64,000 nucleotides of DNA, from NCBI GenBank assembly GCA_011319805.1, contig SJRY01000280.1:62001-126000 (forward strand). The letters run 5' to 3'. This document shows positions 35,501-48,103 of this stretch, in pieces. Numbering within the stretch: the stretch's first letter is position 1; every line of letters begins with the position of its first letter. Made by a program: the position numbers and the translations under genes. The notes below the pieces were generated by a model. That model was not told the DNA's origin. It ran no database searches and saw only the letters and a program-made list of their open reading frames with translations. The stretch is from Macrocybe gigantea (lineage: Eukaryota; Basidiomycota; Agaricomycetes; Agaricales; Callistosporiaceae).

Positions 35501-35971
35501 TGTCGGACCGATTGGATTGCGTACGCGTGAGGGAGACGGAAGAGTCGTTCGCGTTGGAGAAGTCGCCGTCGATGGACTGGCGATACGTCCGCGAAGCGGC
35601 CGTGGGAGGGACGAGCTGCACTTGCAGGTTCAAGGGGTGATTGGTCTTTGCTGGTGGCGGACGGACGAAGATGAACGTCTGGCGGGCGGTAAGCAGAAAG
35701 CGATCGACGTCAAAGCCAGTGTCAACGTCAGAATACCGATACCCAGCAAAACGAAAAGCGCCCGACGACACACCTCATTCGGACCTCGCTTCGACACCTT
35801 CTTGGCACCCGCGCCAGCCTCTTCTTCGGACGGACGCCGTTCAGGCTCGGCCTGATCATCGTCATTGTCTGGGTCACCATCGTCGACGGGCTCGAAAGAC
35901 GGAGGTGGTGGCTGGCTGTTGCCAATGTTCTGCAGCGCCGAGGGCAGGAACGACGTAAGGGACGAGAACAT
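32537..35971 (-). CDS. large Ser/Gly-rich low-complexity protein conserved in mushrooms
   Basis: Exon 1 (35971-35774) encodes MFSSLTSFLPSALQNIG and an acidic stretch of 66 residues, and splices to TFIFVRPPPAKTNHPLNLQV. The body (over 850 residues, one exon to about 33130) mixes conserved blocks with Ser/Gly/Ala/Pro-rich disorder. Conserved blocks are LNLQVQLVPP, IIPLYNLQAHNVMTNTIVDA, KGIEVIDLVFLEPVEVWG, the segment ALMYVWFVRKWLKRRK, VEVRFEWRRS, TPWVCTLKIRR and VLKVKVGTLSPTPHHPKVVA. After KMVVRKRTGA a GTGGGT donor starts an intron. A last exon at about 32690-32537 encodes SAEEIKDVVCSTGLWLVV and GDGWRIRA*. One or more short exons between (about 32880-32980) are uncertain. I know this as a conserved hypothetical of Agaricomycetes with no assigned function. 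The blocks surrounding disordered linkers suggest a scaffold, which is inference. Confidence 0.72.
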
Positions 35972-38900
35972 GTGAAAACAGAGCGTAAAAGGAAAGCTCG
36001 GTCTATGTATCCACCAAGGAAACGAAACGGGTGCTTTTCAGTCGCTTGAACGTTGGGGTTCGGACCTTGCCTTTTTGTTTCGTTGTCCAAGGGTTTCAAG
36101 CGGCAAAGCCAAAAGACATATCACGGGTTGCCGTAACTGTGTGAGGTCGTGAGGAAACCGAATATCGTGTGATCCCAGCCACTGAAATTAAATGCCGCAG
36201 GTGATGGCTGACGGTGCTATGCAAAGCGTCCGTGCGCAGTCAGAAGAACGTTCGTGTGATCTGCGAGAATTCGTATGCTCGACAGATGACTCCGAGGAAG
36301 AGGGAGGAGCGAGTGGCTGACCTTGGAGAAACGACGGAACCGCGGGTGGTCCTTTTAGTAGTCAATCGTAATCGCTTATGTCACTACGAGCCTGTCGGGG
36401 CGTACAATTCGCTCCAGACGCGCTCGACGGCCTCGGATGCCGCGAAAAAAGCACAGAAATAGTAGATCTAGTCGCTCGAATGTGCTGCGGAGCGCGTGAG
36501 GACGATGGTGGTAGTGGATGAAAAGAAGTGTGTTAAATGCGCATGGGTCCACGGCAGAACGGCGGACGCGCTGGGGTACGTTGAGTCACGGGATTTACGT
36601 CAGCATGCCAAGACTTTTGTTCCTGTTTTGCTGCAGCGTCGACGGCAGCCACTCCATCTCCGGCGCCTGTTCCTTGATTCTTTGCCGCTCATGTTGCGTC
36701 ACTCGCCATGTATTCACGTGCATTGCAAATTTGCTGCCATGTTGTCTCGGATTCTCATCGTTTCAAAAGAAGGAAAAAAGACAGTCTCTGCTGCGGCTAC
36801 TTCTTGTTCGACGGCTCTCGCAGCAATCGCACATGTGCTCGACTGTTGCTGCGTAGCGCAGGCGCCGCTTGGGCTCTTTCTTTCGCAGCCACCACCTAGA
36901 ACTGCGCTTCCGGGACGTTCCTATCCACAGTGCTCAAACGCCTCAACAATGCTGGCCGAATTTCAATTCAGGTCACACCACGCTACGAATCGATCCTTGT
37001 ACGCAAGACAACACGCTATCTTGAGCTCTGCCCCTGCTGCTGTCCGGAAATTCCATATCCATGGCCTCGAACCGGCTCCCGAGATGCATGTTTCGCAAGG
37101 CAGCTCTACGTAATGACTTGCCCATCGTGCCGAGCACGTGAAGGGCACGACGCCAGCTGAGGCATCAGCCATGGGGCGTTGCTTACGGACGAGTCATTCA
37201 GTCTTCAAGGAAACCCTTTCCGGGTTATTCAAATCACGTATGATATGTCCTTTTGTCTAGACGCGCACCCTGGCACTTGATTCCTACTCTGCGTCGCTGT
37301 CGTCTTACCATTTCTCCGCCAGTACCCGGACTTTCAGCGCCATGTTAGTATTCAAGGACACCTCCATGCTTAGGTGACCCCTTGCCTTTCTTAGTCATTC
37401 CGTTGATGGTCACGACACCTACGTGCATTTCGAAATACTGCGCCTCGCGTTGGAACGCGATTCCGCCCCGCGCCCGCTGACGTCCTTGGCAAGGTCAACC
37501 ATCCAGACTCTGGTTCAGCACGTTATCCATGCGCAGGGTGTCACTATCATGTTATCATGACTGTCGCTCAGTGAAAATGGAGAAGTACACTACGGACTTG
37601 GGAATCCATCAAGGAGCGGACCGTAAATGAAAGTCCATCCAAGGGTAAAGATACCCTTTCCTCGCTTCTCATAGATACGGAACAGGATCGCAAGATCCGT
37701 TGGGTTCGATGAGTTCAAAGTACGCCAGCATCTACAGTACAGCGACAAGCGCGCAACCAGATCTTCGCCGCAGCAAAAAGACCGTCCGATCAATGCTCGA
37801 CACGCGTTTTTTTTTTTTTTGCCATTGCGCGTGTCTGCGTTCCGGCGTCTCCAGGGGGGCGACACACATTTCGTAGCATTGGGCCGATACCTTTCTCTCC
37901 CCTCACGAGGTCCTGCTGCTCCGCTTCATAGTTCCTATGGTCGTCGTTGCCCCCAATGCTTTCTTCGCATCGGCCAGGATACACAAGGACTTTGGCTCGC
38001 TCGGTCTGGTTCCCATGTCTGGGGAAGGTTGTCGGGTCGTCGTTCATGCTCGCCCCGACGAGCTCGAGGAACCCTCCACCTTTATTACGCCAAGCGAGCT
38101 TTCCGACGGTGCTATCGCTGCAGTACAAAGGGTCCTGGCCAGGTTCCGCTTTGTACTAGCGATGAGCACGAACTGGAGCGCGCAGCGCGCCTGCAGGCCG
38201 GTCCGGATAAAGTCGTGGGGCGTCGCCGGGTGAGCCGTATGCTTATCCGTCGAGTTGCCGTTCGAATCCAACCATGCGTGGACTCCTCCCAGAGCCGTTC
38301 ATCCCAGTGACGGACTGCAGCGTTTGTCCGGTTTCCTGGCTGAGGTCTCTGCTCACGAAGGACAGTTCTATGTCACTGGCACTTGATGGTCAATTCCGAG
38401 TCATCCTTTGTTCGCTTGGTGGAAACATCTGTGAGCGACGGACGGTCCCGATCATTGGAGCTTGTTTACCTGAGAGTGTCTAACGAATGCGATTTCCTCG
38501 GATTTCCTGTTACGGCGAACGAGTGACTCGAGTCTCGAAGAGTAAGTAAGCCGCAACCGGTTTCAAATCGGAAGTGATCGAGGACGGCGATCGGTTGTCA
38601 TCTAGGTTCCGGTCTCAGGTTATGAAATGCCAGAACTCCTAAATGGCTGGTGCTTGATGGCATTCGATTGCAGAAAGCATTCGAAAAGCTGCCCGATAGA
38701 GTTGGCGTAACTGCGCGAGATGACATGAGCAACGACGATGAGCATGAAATGAAGGTGCGAACGTATGGCCTGAATGTCTCGCAGGTATGAACTTGCGATT
38801 TGACTGGGGTACGACGCAAGTATAATATCGTTACAATGGTGCTGGACCTACAAACTACGCCTACTGTCACCGAAAGGAGCAGCGCTATAGATACAGTATC

Positions 38901-39117
38901 GTATACATAAATCATAAATAGGTTTCTGAGTGCGTGAATCTATCAATATCCGTGGCATAAGAGGGAACAAAAAAAAAAAGAAAGAGAAATGGGGGATGTT
39001 TATACACGAAGGGCATATGAGTGTCGTGAAGGATAATGCAGGTGTCCGTTCTGTCATTGGGAATGGGCATAGGGCGTTGATGAAGGAGCGGCGGATAAGA
39101 TCATCATTGGAGATGGA
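35972..39117. other. 3.1-kb region, no gene supported
   Basis: A 205-codon open frame at 36496-37113 (+) and frames at 37790-38310 on both strands are the longest, but none shows a domain, signal peptide or convincing splice pattern. The left end should contain the promoter of the large low-complexity gene. Poly-T at 37807-37820. Confidence 0.4.
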
Positions 39118-41418
39118 TCATCGGTTATTTTGCAACTCGATCTGTGCTGCGTTGAGCGAGCGGCGAAGTGCCTCTAGTTCTTTCTCTAAGCTCAAAACAC
39201 GAAGATGCTCTTCTTCAGTTCTGCGGCGCTCCTCCTCTAGCTCGAGGTCCTTGGCTTCTGCTTTTTGTCGCTCCTCGTCGGCTTTTCGTCGCTCTTCATC
39301 TGCTTTTCGTCGCTCCTCTTCCAGCTCAAGCGTCCTGGCTTCAGCCTTTTCTCGTTCTTCGTCAGCCTTTTTCCGCTCTTCATTAGCTTGTTCCTCCGCT
39401 TTCTGACGTTTTTCATATTCTTGGTCAGCGCGCTTAATTGCTTGTTCTGCCTTTGCTGATTGTTCGGCGGTCTTCTCAAGAATCTCCTTTGTTACAGCCT
39501 GACACTGTTCCTCCAACGTGCGACGATTTTGTTCTTCAGCCTTGCTAGCCTGCCAGAAGCAAACACGTCAGTTTCCCAATCTTCCCGAAAAGCGGAAAAA
39601 GTCATACCGAATCTTCGAACTGCAGCACGAAGTTGTTGAACGACTCTTCCAACTGCGTAAATTCTCTTTGCTTTTGGTCGTATATGGGGACAAACCCCAG
39701 TGTCCTGCAAGCCGACGCGTCTTGGAGTTTGTCTTGTCTTCTGGTGTAAATGAAAAATTATCCGAGCCGTATTCAGACGCAACGGGCCCATCGAATACGT
39801 GGTAGTTCCCTTTTCCCGCCATGTACTGCAAGAGGTAACATATGCAGGCCACATACCAGTAGCACTGGTGTAGCCATAGTTTGTAGAAGGGTCGAGCTGG
39901 TGCGCCGCCATGCATGCTAGGATGACCTTCCATAAAGGAGGACTGTGCCCGTCTTCGAACTCCATGCACTGAACGGTGCATTCTTTCAACGTTTTGTCGT
40001 CTTCTTTCGGCTTGTAGGCAATGATCCTGTCAGATGCGAGTGTGTCAACCATGGATGCCAATGAGACGATGCCCGTCAGTACGAGGCTTGTCCTCAAGAT
40101 CTTCATGGCTGTCTGAGCGATCGATTTGAGCGATCGCTTGGACTCTGATGAAGATGAGAGGGAGGATTCGGGTGAAGGTTCGGGGTCCACCCTTGTCGCG
40201 TCTTCAGACGACGACACAGACGCAAACTTCGTCGATCCACTTAGAGATGTCATAGGTGCCAGTGAGCCCCATGGACCTTTTTCTTCCAGCACCAGATACT
40301 CCAAAGGGCCATAGGGCACCTCAGATTGAGCTCCTTCCTCTGCAAAAAGAGGCATGGCCGACTCCCGCGCTGGAACGGAGGTTGGCCGGTTTTCCGATTC
40401 ATTTTCATCGCGTGTACCATCTATCGACAACGTGGTCTGTGATCGATCCGCGGACGCACTGGATGCAGCATAGCCACTGAGGCTGGACAGCTGAGACGGC
40501 ACTGCGCCATCCGACCGTCCCGATGAGCCGCCAGTGCTAGACTCGTCTGACACAAGTGTTTCGTCGTTGCAAAACATCGCAGGCGCAGATGCGCATCTTC
40601 GCTTGAACGGCCCTGGGGGTCGGAATCCGGTGAATAATTGCCTCGACGACGAGGAACCGGCGCCGGATCCTGAGGAGGAATCGCTCGACGAGGACGAGGA
40701 AGACGCAAGCGAGGCAGTTGAGCGGAGTATGTTGGTTATCTTCCTCCAGAGAGAAGATCTGGACGAGCCGCTTGAACTGGACGATGCTGGTGAGTTGGAT
40801 GAGCTGGGAGACGAAGACTCGGCCGCGGAATCAGAAGGCAAAGAAAGGGAAGAACTCGAAGACTCCTCAGAGTCAGATGGTGTTTGCGAGTCTACAGCAC
40901 GCGATTCAAACAGGCGAGAGGCAGATGCATTCTGCTCGGACAAGGAATGCTTGGACGACTTCTTCTTTCGCAACAATTTGGGGATCGGCTGCAAGAGCCG
41001 TCAATAATCGGGGAAGGCGAGCGCACATGGCGAAAAAAACTGTTCTCACAACGAGTATGAGTTTCGCCAGCTTTTCTGACTTTTTCAGGCTCTGTCGACC
41101 AGTTGTGCGCTCGACTTGCACCCTCCGCTCCTCGCCCTCCAGTTCAAACACGAGATATTCATGTTCACTAGCATTGAAGGCTTTTGCCAAGAAAACTCTC
41201 TTGACAAGGGTTTCCATCAATCGAATCCTGAATGGTTCAAAGCCCAGAAGTCCTGAGATTTGCGTGAAATATGATGTTATTGAGATGGGGTCAAATGGAA
41301 ACAATGTTTCCATGATGTCGATCTTGGGCAACACCTGCCTCCGCTGCAAAACGCGCGAAAGGGAGGAAGAGATGTCGTGGGACGGCAGTGACGTAGAGGG
41401 TAGCATTCCGTCGAACAT
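39118..41418 (-). CDS. coiled-coil, Ser-rich protein with a membrane segment, two frame breaks
   Basis: The first exon (ATG at 41418) encodes MFDGMLPSTSLPSHDI and EYLVFELEGEERRVQVERT. It splices at GTT|GTGAGA to PIPKLLRKKKSSKHS. A long Ser-rich disordered region follows, then a hydrophobic segment (LVLTGIVSLASMVDTLA), the block CMEFEDGHSPPLWKVILACM, KLWLHQCYWYVACICYLLQY, YMAGKGNYHVFDGPV, FTPEDK, LGFVPIYDQKQREFTQLEES and FNNFVLQFEDS. The last exon is a 100-residue coiled coil (ADEERRKADEERQKAEA repeats) ending at 39118. Continuity of the family-like sequence needs one extra base in two T-runs of the plus strand, at 39880-39882 and 39728-39730. The hydrophobic centre plus a long coiled coil suggests a membrane-tethered scaffold. 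No function is known to me. Confidence 0.6.
39244..39390. repeat. imperfect tandem repeat coding for coiled coil
   Basis: Degenerate units of 18-21 bp (GCTTTTCGTCGCTCCTC and relatives on the plus strand) encode the minus-strand EERRKADEERRKADEER series of the coiled-coil protein. Confidence 0.75.
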
Positions 41419-42320
41419 GAAGCCTTATAACAGGACGTGCCGTGAGGTGAAAACGCGTCGATTTGCTGTACAGATCTGACGGAAAATGGGAAAAATCAAC
41501 AAGGACCCACTGGCAGATTAGTCAGCTTTTTTAATGTCGCTGGGTATGTTTCGCCTCGTGCAGTCCGCAATGCGTGCAAGGCTGACGGTGTGCAGAGGCT
41601 GAGAGGACAAATTGCATCGGCTCACTGGGAGCCCAATGCTGAAAATGAAACGAGGGTCCAGGCGGCGATCGCCGGCACTGATCTTGCTTCAATTTGCATA
41701 CTCCTTGTCTTCCCAACTTTTCAATTCAACACCGTCGGTGCACTCTTTACTCTCAAGAAAGGCGATGATTCCTCGGTCCAAGCGTCTTAGAGGCGAGAAT
41801 GTCAGGAATCAAGATCATTCGCGTAACATGGGCGCTAGTAAGGTCGAAACTGCCGAGTAGGTCGGAGCGAAAATGGGCATGTAAGAATCGTGTTAGGAGC
41901 ACATGAATGGCGTTCCAGGTGTACCGTTAATATGTTCGTCCGTTGACTGTTGCTGAAAATCGTGCACGTACATCCCGAAACGCTAGAGACTTGGGTGCGA
42001 AATAAGCATCAACAAGTCCAAATAACGCGTCACGTTTCATTGGAGCAGCGTGGCTCGCTCCGACTCCACGACCAGCAGCTCGGGCGCTTCCTGCGTAGCT
42101 TCAAGAAATCGGGCTCAAAATTGGCTGTTTCTGATACTGTAGCTGTCCATTTTTGAAATATGTTCTCTCAATCGCTGAAATAACCCAGTTGTCGCAGGTG
42201 CTCCCACGGTTCGAGGAAGAACCACTCTGGAAGCTCTGTTCCATCGACCTGACTTAAAAGCAGCCCTTCATAGAGTTATACTCTGATACCCAGCTCTCAA
42301 TCACTTATAATAGCTCAATC
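41419..42320. promoter_or_regulatory. shared upstream region of divergent genes
   Basis: This 902-bp region separates the start codons of the coiled-coil gene (-) and the Rtt106-like gene (+). No gene or named motif seen; an open frame at 41612-41860 is not supported. Confidence 0.4.
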
Positions 42321-44051
42321 ATGAGTCAAAAACCTAGGTCCACCCATGGCGGAGTGACATACTTTCAAGCCATCCTTCCGTCCCTCCCCGCAGATCTCTC
42401 AAGAGAAGTCCACTCCATCCGTGTAGGTGACATCGCTTCACCGGAACGAGCCGATGCTTGCCTTGACAACCTCATCCGCTTCATTGCCGGCGCCGAACAC
42501 TCTGACGCTTCGAAACAATCCCCACAAATCCTTTCCGAATGGACAGAGAAGCAAAATAATGTCTCGAACATCTTAAAAAATCTTGTCGGAGGTTCTATCT
42601 CAGTGTCAGGTTCTTTGGAAATCAAGCGCCAGAGAGATGATGATGAAGATGCGCAGGACGACTCGCCGCGTTCTGCAAAACGTGCCAAAACGCAGCCTTC
42701 GGTCAACGGCGCAGAAGAAGATGCCGATGCCGACAGCCCTCCCCTCTTCATCTGCATTCCCTTTCTGTCACCTCTCCCGTCCGCAAAAAAGTCGACATCG
42801 CAGTCCACAAGAACTCCCTGCGCCTCACCCACCCCACGACACACGCGCTTGAGGCCAGGATCACGCTCTCGGCGCTCCGGCGCGCGTTCCTCCTCCCCAC
42901 GCGCGGCAAGCCGAAACCGCATTGGACCGTCGTCGTCCTCTCGTCGGATGTCTCCACCCCCGAACAGTCCAGCGGCAAGTCTTCTGCGTCATCTGGCGGC
43001 GTCCAGTTGATCTTTGGCATTGATGCAGTCGCGCCGAGCGCTATGGCTGTCACAAAAGCGCCCGAGTCTTCCGCCCAGCCTCAAAAAATGACTATACCTA
43101 AAGGCTCTCCGACCTCCGTCCCGTTACGAGACTTTCTCTCCGCGCTCTCCGAGGCCAAGCCCAACGGCGAGTTGCAGATCCTCGGGCCACGCCGAACGTC
43201 TTCAAGAGTGCCTGCACGAGCCTCTTCCGCTTCTCTTCAGCCTCGTCCGGCGGCACGAACGAGCAGAACAGCAGCGTAGCTGGGATCGAGGCGTATCATG
43301 GCGCAAAGGCTGGCACGCTGTGGTTCATGAAGGAAGGCATACTCTGGGGCGAGTCCAAACCGTGCGAATTTTGGGCCATCGAAGACCTGGCGGGCGAGGG
43401 CGTCAAGACCATCGGGTCCACCGGCCGCCTCTGCACCGTCGTGATCAGCCGGAAAAGGCAGAGCGAGGAGGATGAGGATGAGGATGAGGAAGATGCGGTG
43501 GACGGTGATGCTGGTGTGGAGACGGAGTTTGGGATGGTCGACGCGCGCGAAAAGGGTCCGATCGACGACTGGCTAAGGAGTTTCGTCCGAGGACGGACTT
43601 TGGACGCGGCTGCATCACTCAAGGGCAAAGGCAAGGCTACGAGCAAGACATCCTCATACCGATCATCACCCTCCTCATCTGCTGCAGTTCCCGCCACCGC
43701 TGAGCGCTTCACGATCAACAACCTTCATGCCGACTCGGATGACGAAGAGGACGCCGACTTTAGAACCGACTCGGACGGGTCTGCATCGGAGTCGTCTTCT
43801 TCCGAGGAAGGCGGAGAGGAGGAAGAGGGCGAGAAGGCGAAGAAGGGAGCGATGAGGGTGAGGAGAGCGACGAGGAGGAGGAAGAAGAGGAAGAAGAACT
43901 GCGTCCGGAACGACATCCTTTGATGAGGTCCGGCATCATGCCGCGGATGAGCAAAGCGGTGGTGGACATGGTGGTGGGTATGGTCGAGGAGGAGATGATG
44001 GGTGGTCCAGATGAAGACGACGAGCTGGAAGAGGATGAATTGGACGAGTGA
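42321..44051 (+). CDS. Rtt106/Pob3-like histone chaperone domain protein, three frame breaks
   Basis: ATG at 42321 (MSQKPRSTHGGVTYFQAIL) opens a gene with no obvious intron. The N-terminal region is helical, then comes a basic/acidic segment (EIKRQRDDDEDAQDD, RSAKRAK). A PH-like first domain follows (RKKVDIAVHKNSLRLTH, LSALRRAFLLPTRGKPK, WTVVVLSSD). The second PH-like domain is of the Rtt106 type (GIEAYHGAKAGTLWFMKEG, ILWGESKPCEFWAIEDL, GRLCTVVISRK). A strongly acidic tail ends in ELEEDELDE*. This order fits Rtt106, a chaperone that binds H3-H4 and deposits them behind forks. The frame changes at cccc 42741-42744, ggg 43184-43186 and ggg 43845-43847; each is cured by one more base in the run. 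The reading-frame bias continues across all breaks, so the intact protein is inferred. Confidence 0.72.
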
Positions 44052-44610
44052 ATGCGAGCCCGCTCTGAGGTCTACGTTGGACGATACCGTTGGGCTCTCC
44101 CAGGCAGCTCCAGCGCGGTATACACATTTGTGCATTTTTGTATCATGTCTTCTTTTTTCTTGATGTCGATGACCATTGACGCTACCAATCCCTCACAAGA
44201 GAAGGGTGTGCTGCACGAATCTCATTGACTGCCCCGATATGAGCGAAAAGAGCCCCTGAATACATCCAAGGAGTCGAGATGGAACACCAGAATTTTTACC
44301 AGTATAAGGCAGACATGAAGCTGACCTGTTTTGCTGGTGCTCGATCTCAGTAGACTAAAAACTCAAAGAAAAAACTAGGAGAAAGTAAATATACAGTAGC
44401 TCTGTATTTTGGTTTGGTATCCGCTTGCTTCTAGGCTATATAACAAGAAAAAGAAAATCCGAAAAAAAAATATTACAAACGGCATATTCGAAAGCAAGGT
44501 ACAACAGCCAAAGGTAATGAATGCATTCTAACCAGATATCCCTAACTCTATATCTTAAAACAAGAACAGCGTTCCAACACATTAAAGCCTAGTAAAAAAA
44601 AGAGAGATGA
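44052..44610. other. convergent 3' flanks
   Basis: AT-rich 559-bp region between the stops of the Rtt106-like gene (+) and the TRK gene (-). Expected to hold both terminators; no coding frame seen. Confidence 0.55.
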
Positions 44611-47600
44611 TCAGACAGCGGGAGCCTGGGCCTCCTCACCGATCGGAGACCGGTGCTCCTGGGCTGCGCCATTCGTATCCGGGTTGTTTGGCTCAGGGTC
44701 CGTTCTCGGTTTCGTCACCATTTCGCTAGGCAACATAACCGCGCGGTCGACAGCGACGGGCAAGCCTCGATGGCGTCCTCTGATCCTGCACAAGATCGCA
44801 ACTGTCAGCGAAAACGGACATCGATGCTCTGGACGGTAAAAAGGAGCATTACATGATGACGATGATGACCAGCTTCGACAGCGTCCGCGTGCCGCCAGAG
44901 AACGAATAATTATCCTACATATGTCCCTGTCAGATCTGGGATCACGAAATGCTTGGGATTTCGTGGCTCACATATGGAACGCCAAAGCTCAAGCCGATTC
45001 CAGCAAACGCCGAGATGAGCTCAAAAATGACAGAGAACAGATTGAACCACTTTCTGCCCTCGTCCAAATGGGTCCCCGCTCTATGATAGCGACGAGGAAT
45101 ATGCCCCAGACCAACCACCATAAATCTTTTCAAAAAAAAAATGGAAAAGTCAGCGAACCCTGTTCACACAGATTCCGCCAGAGCAACAAAGAGCGGCGGG
45201 AAACCCACCGTTTGACATCTGGTGCCTCAGATGCCATCCGAGATACCGTCCGATCCTCTCCCGGAACTCAAGCTCGCTAAAATTCTCCTGAATCTCTCCC
45301 TCGACGTTCTCGAATATGCCCAAAGAACGTTCTTCGTAGCTGTAGGCAAATTTAGCGGAGCCAACGTGGCGATACACGGCTGGCGACTTACACATTTGTT
45401 GTTCGAATGCACATCGCTACCTGAACATAAAAGCTTCAGACATGCAAAGTCTAGACCTTTCCTCTACTCACAGGATACACCTTAAAAATCACAAGAGACA
45501 ACCGTGAGCTCTAGAGACCATTAATAGTACATTGGTCACTTACCGCAATGTACATCAGCACAATGTACAGAAATCTGGCACTGTATTTAACAGAAAGAAA
45601 AATATGCATGGCGAGAGGTCTCACTGAAGGGCGGGGGCCAAGGATCCGATCGGTACGATCGTCAGCCCGGAAGCGCGCACGGCGACACCCTGGAACAGGC
45701 CAATGATTACGCGCGGCGCCATGGGGAGTGACTTTAGCACATCAAGGCCAATGTCTGCACAAGACCTTCAGCCATTAATTCAAGCAGACAGCTACAGACC
45801 ACATACTGAGCACGCCCCAAGTGAACCACTCGACCGAGCTGAGCAAGTCCCAATCAGTTGTATAATCGACAATTCAATGCAGGGGACACGAGACACACCT
45901 CAGGAATACGAGGACTATGAATAGAAACCAGGTTTGGTGGCTCGGGAAGCTGTCATGGATTCAAGTTAATTAGAGTAAAGCATGCATTAGATGTATAGCC
46001 CACAGGTACAAGAAACATCTGTGAAACAGAAAACTCATCGTGGGCCGGCTCAAGCCGAGAATGCTATTCGTACCTTCGAGGATGGTGTAGAAGAAATGAC
46101 AGGGTATCATGTAGGTCCGACCCGGCATTAGTGAATTTGTACCCTATCCAACTGTACGGAGGAGAATGTGAGCGATGATGGAGTGTTTTGGAATCGTTAC
46201 GCTTACATGAAGAATCGCAGACTGTCGTCACTATCGCATTAGTTAGACCGCCAAGAAACGACGAGATCTCACTGACAAGACGGGCTGCAATGCACGGCAT
46301 AAGAACGGCCACAACATGGCATCAAACAAAACTGCGACACACCAGTGCATGATTACCGGCCAAAAGGATGAAGATTATACCGACTGTCACCATCAAACAT
46401 CTTGAATGTTTGTTCCGAGACAGAGAAGAAATCGGCGAACTCACAGATCATAAGATACGCTTCTTGGAACGGCAGCATGGACCTGTTTACATCGATCAGC
46501 TTGGTTCAGCACCGAGTTAAGCGGACCGTACGTGTCCACAAGGGAGAGCCCACACCCAGCATACGCAGATGTTACCAAGAACATTGAAAACCTACGTCAA
46601 ACATCACTTTCAACCGACTCACGAGAAAATGTCCGCAGGACCTACCATGGCTTCGCGACATATCTCGCCTGCGAGTCAAAGACATGGTTGTATGTCGACG
46701 TCACAGACAGCCAAGGGGCGAACAGAGTATAAGCCACAAGCTGGGTAGCCACAAAGTACTGCATACATGCATCTCGTCAACGAAACGGTCCCAGGCGATC
46801 GGAAAACAGAGCCATACCACAGGAATCATGTAGCTCAAGAAATCCAGCGCTCGGTACTCCGTCCCTCCAAGCTGCTCGATCTGGTCATCAGACAGGGTCT
46901 CCGTATGAAAGTCCGAGTTGCGGCCGACGACGAGTCCGTCGAACTTGAGCCAGGGCACTTTCTTCTCCTCCAATGTAATTGTGTGGGGGAGGGTGAGTTG
47001 CCGCTCAAACTTGTTGTACGTGCGAGGCGCGGCGCGTTTGAACAACCGCCGGATGATTGTGACAGGGCCGGGGAAACCCCCGAAGCCTTGGTATTTTTCC
47101 ATTTCGGGGCTGCGACTCTGCGGACTCATGAGCACTGTCACGCTTCGCTGAGGACGCGGCAAGTCGCCTTGGGTTTGGGCCGTGGTCAGCATCGGAAGGA
47201 ACGGGTCGAAGTGGGGGAAAAGAGAGAAGACACACCTCGAAAGCTGAGCATTCGTTCTCGGTGGGCTACGGTAGGCGAAACTCCGGTGGAGGTCGCTTCG
47301 TATGGGCTGTGGCTACGAAGTTCAGACGCCACCGGAAGGCCGCTGCTGATCGTGCGCGGAGAGGAAGACAAAGACCTGGATTCTGAGATGTGATGCGGCG
47401 GGTCCTGAAACTGGACGGCGGGCTGGGTGTGCACAGTGGGAAACGCCACCAGCGAGCCTCCCGGCGTCGGCCTGGCGATCTGTATGTCAGGCGATGACCA
47501 TGGCCACTTCTTCACGCCTGGTTGCTCAGGAACGCGGTCGCCGTATGGCTTTGCGTCCTTTGGCCCTGAGATGAGACCCTTCAATATGCTGCGGGACCGT

Positions 47601-48103
47601 ACCGGGCGTGGTCTGTAGACGACTTCTTCGCATTTTTTACGAAAATACTGCCTGATATATGCGAATTAGACGGATAAAGGGACCATTCGTAACTTTGCCA
47701 GACTCGCCTTCTGACCAGGACCATGATCCAGGACACCATTGTCGTATTTCCCTACCAACATCCTGAGCACATCCCAAGAGTGCAGTTCGAGGCGTCGACA
47801 TACCAGCACCATTAGAATATATAGCATCACCTGCTGCCATGCGGTCACCGTCGACAAGTTGACCGTCGAGAGACCCGTCACGGTCATCGCGGAATAGCAC
47901 AGAAACAGCGCGTCGATGTAACGTATATGAAACTGGCCATTGCACGCATAGAATATGCCAGAAAATATGAGCGGTATGAAGACGAACGCAGTCAAGTGAA
48001 CGCGGAAAAACGTCGACTCTTGCCAGATGAAATCGACGATCCGGCTGAGCACTGAAGGCTCAGCGCTTTTCGGCTTGGAAACGTCGGGTATATCTTCGGT
48101 CAT
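44611..48103 (-). CDS. TRK-type potassium transporter
   Basis: The gene starts at 48103 (MTEDIPDVSKPKSAEPSVLS) and ends at TGA 44611, with many short exons. Exon 1 encodes TM1 and the first pore loop: FFRVHLTAFVFIPLIFSGIF, YIDALFLCYSAMTVTGLSTV, the half-filter with its key Gly. A long hydrophilic loop follows (KPYGDRVPEQPGVKKW, SLSSSPRTISS), as in fungal Trk1. Next come TLPHTITLEE, IEQLGGTEYRALDFLSYM, and a second filter FLVTSAYAGCGLSLVDT. Later exons encode LGIFEN..., FSELEFRERIGRYLGWHL, FNLFSVIFELISAFAGIGLS (last filter region) and a C-terminal GRHRGLPVAVDRAVMLPS. Four M1-P-M2 repeats make the plasma-membrane K+ uptake system; the long first cytoplasmic loop is the usual regulatory site. 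I did not resolve every exon. Confidence 0.85.

Noticed and set aside
36496..37113. 205-codon open frame on the plus strand
   Set aside because: No domain, composition bias, signal peptide or neighbours support it, and a frame of this length can occur by chance in 64 kb.
38195..38280. Possible tRNA B-box (GTTCGAATCC)
   Set aside because: No matching A-box, T-stem or acceptor stem around it.
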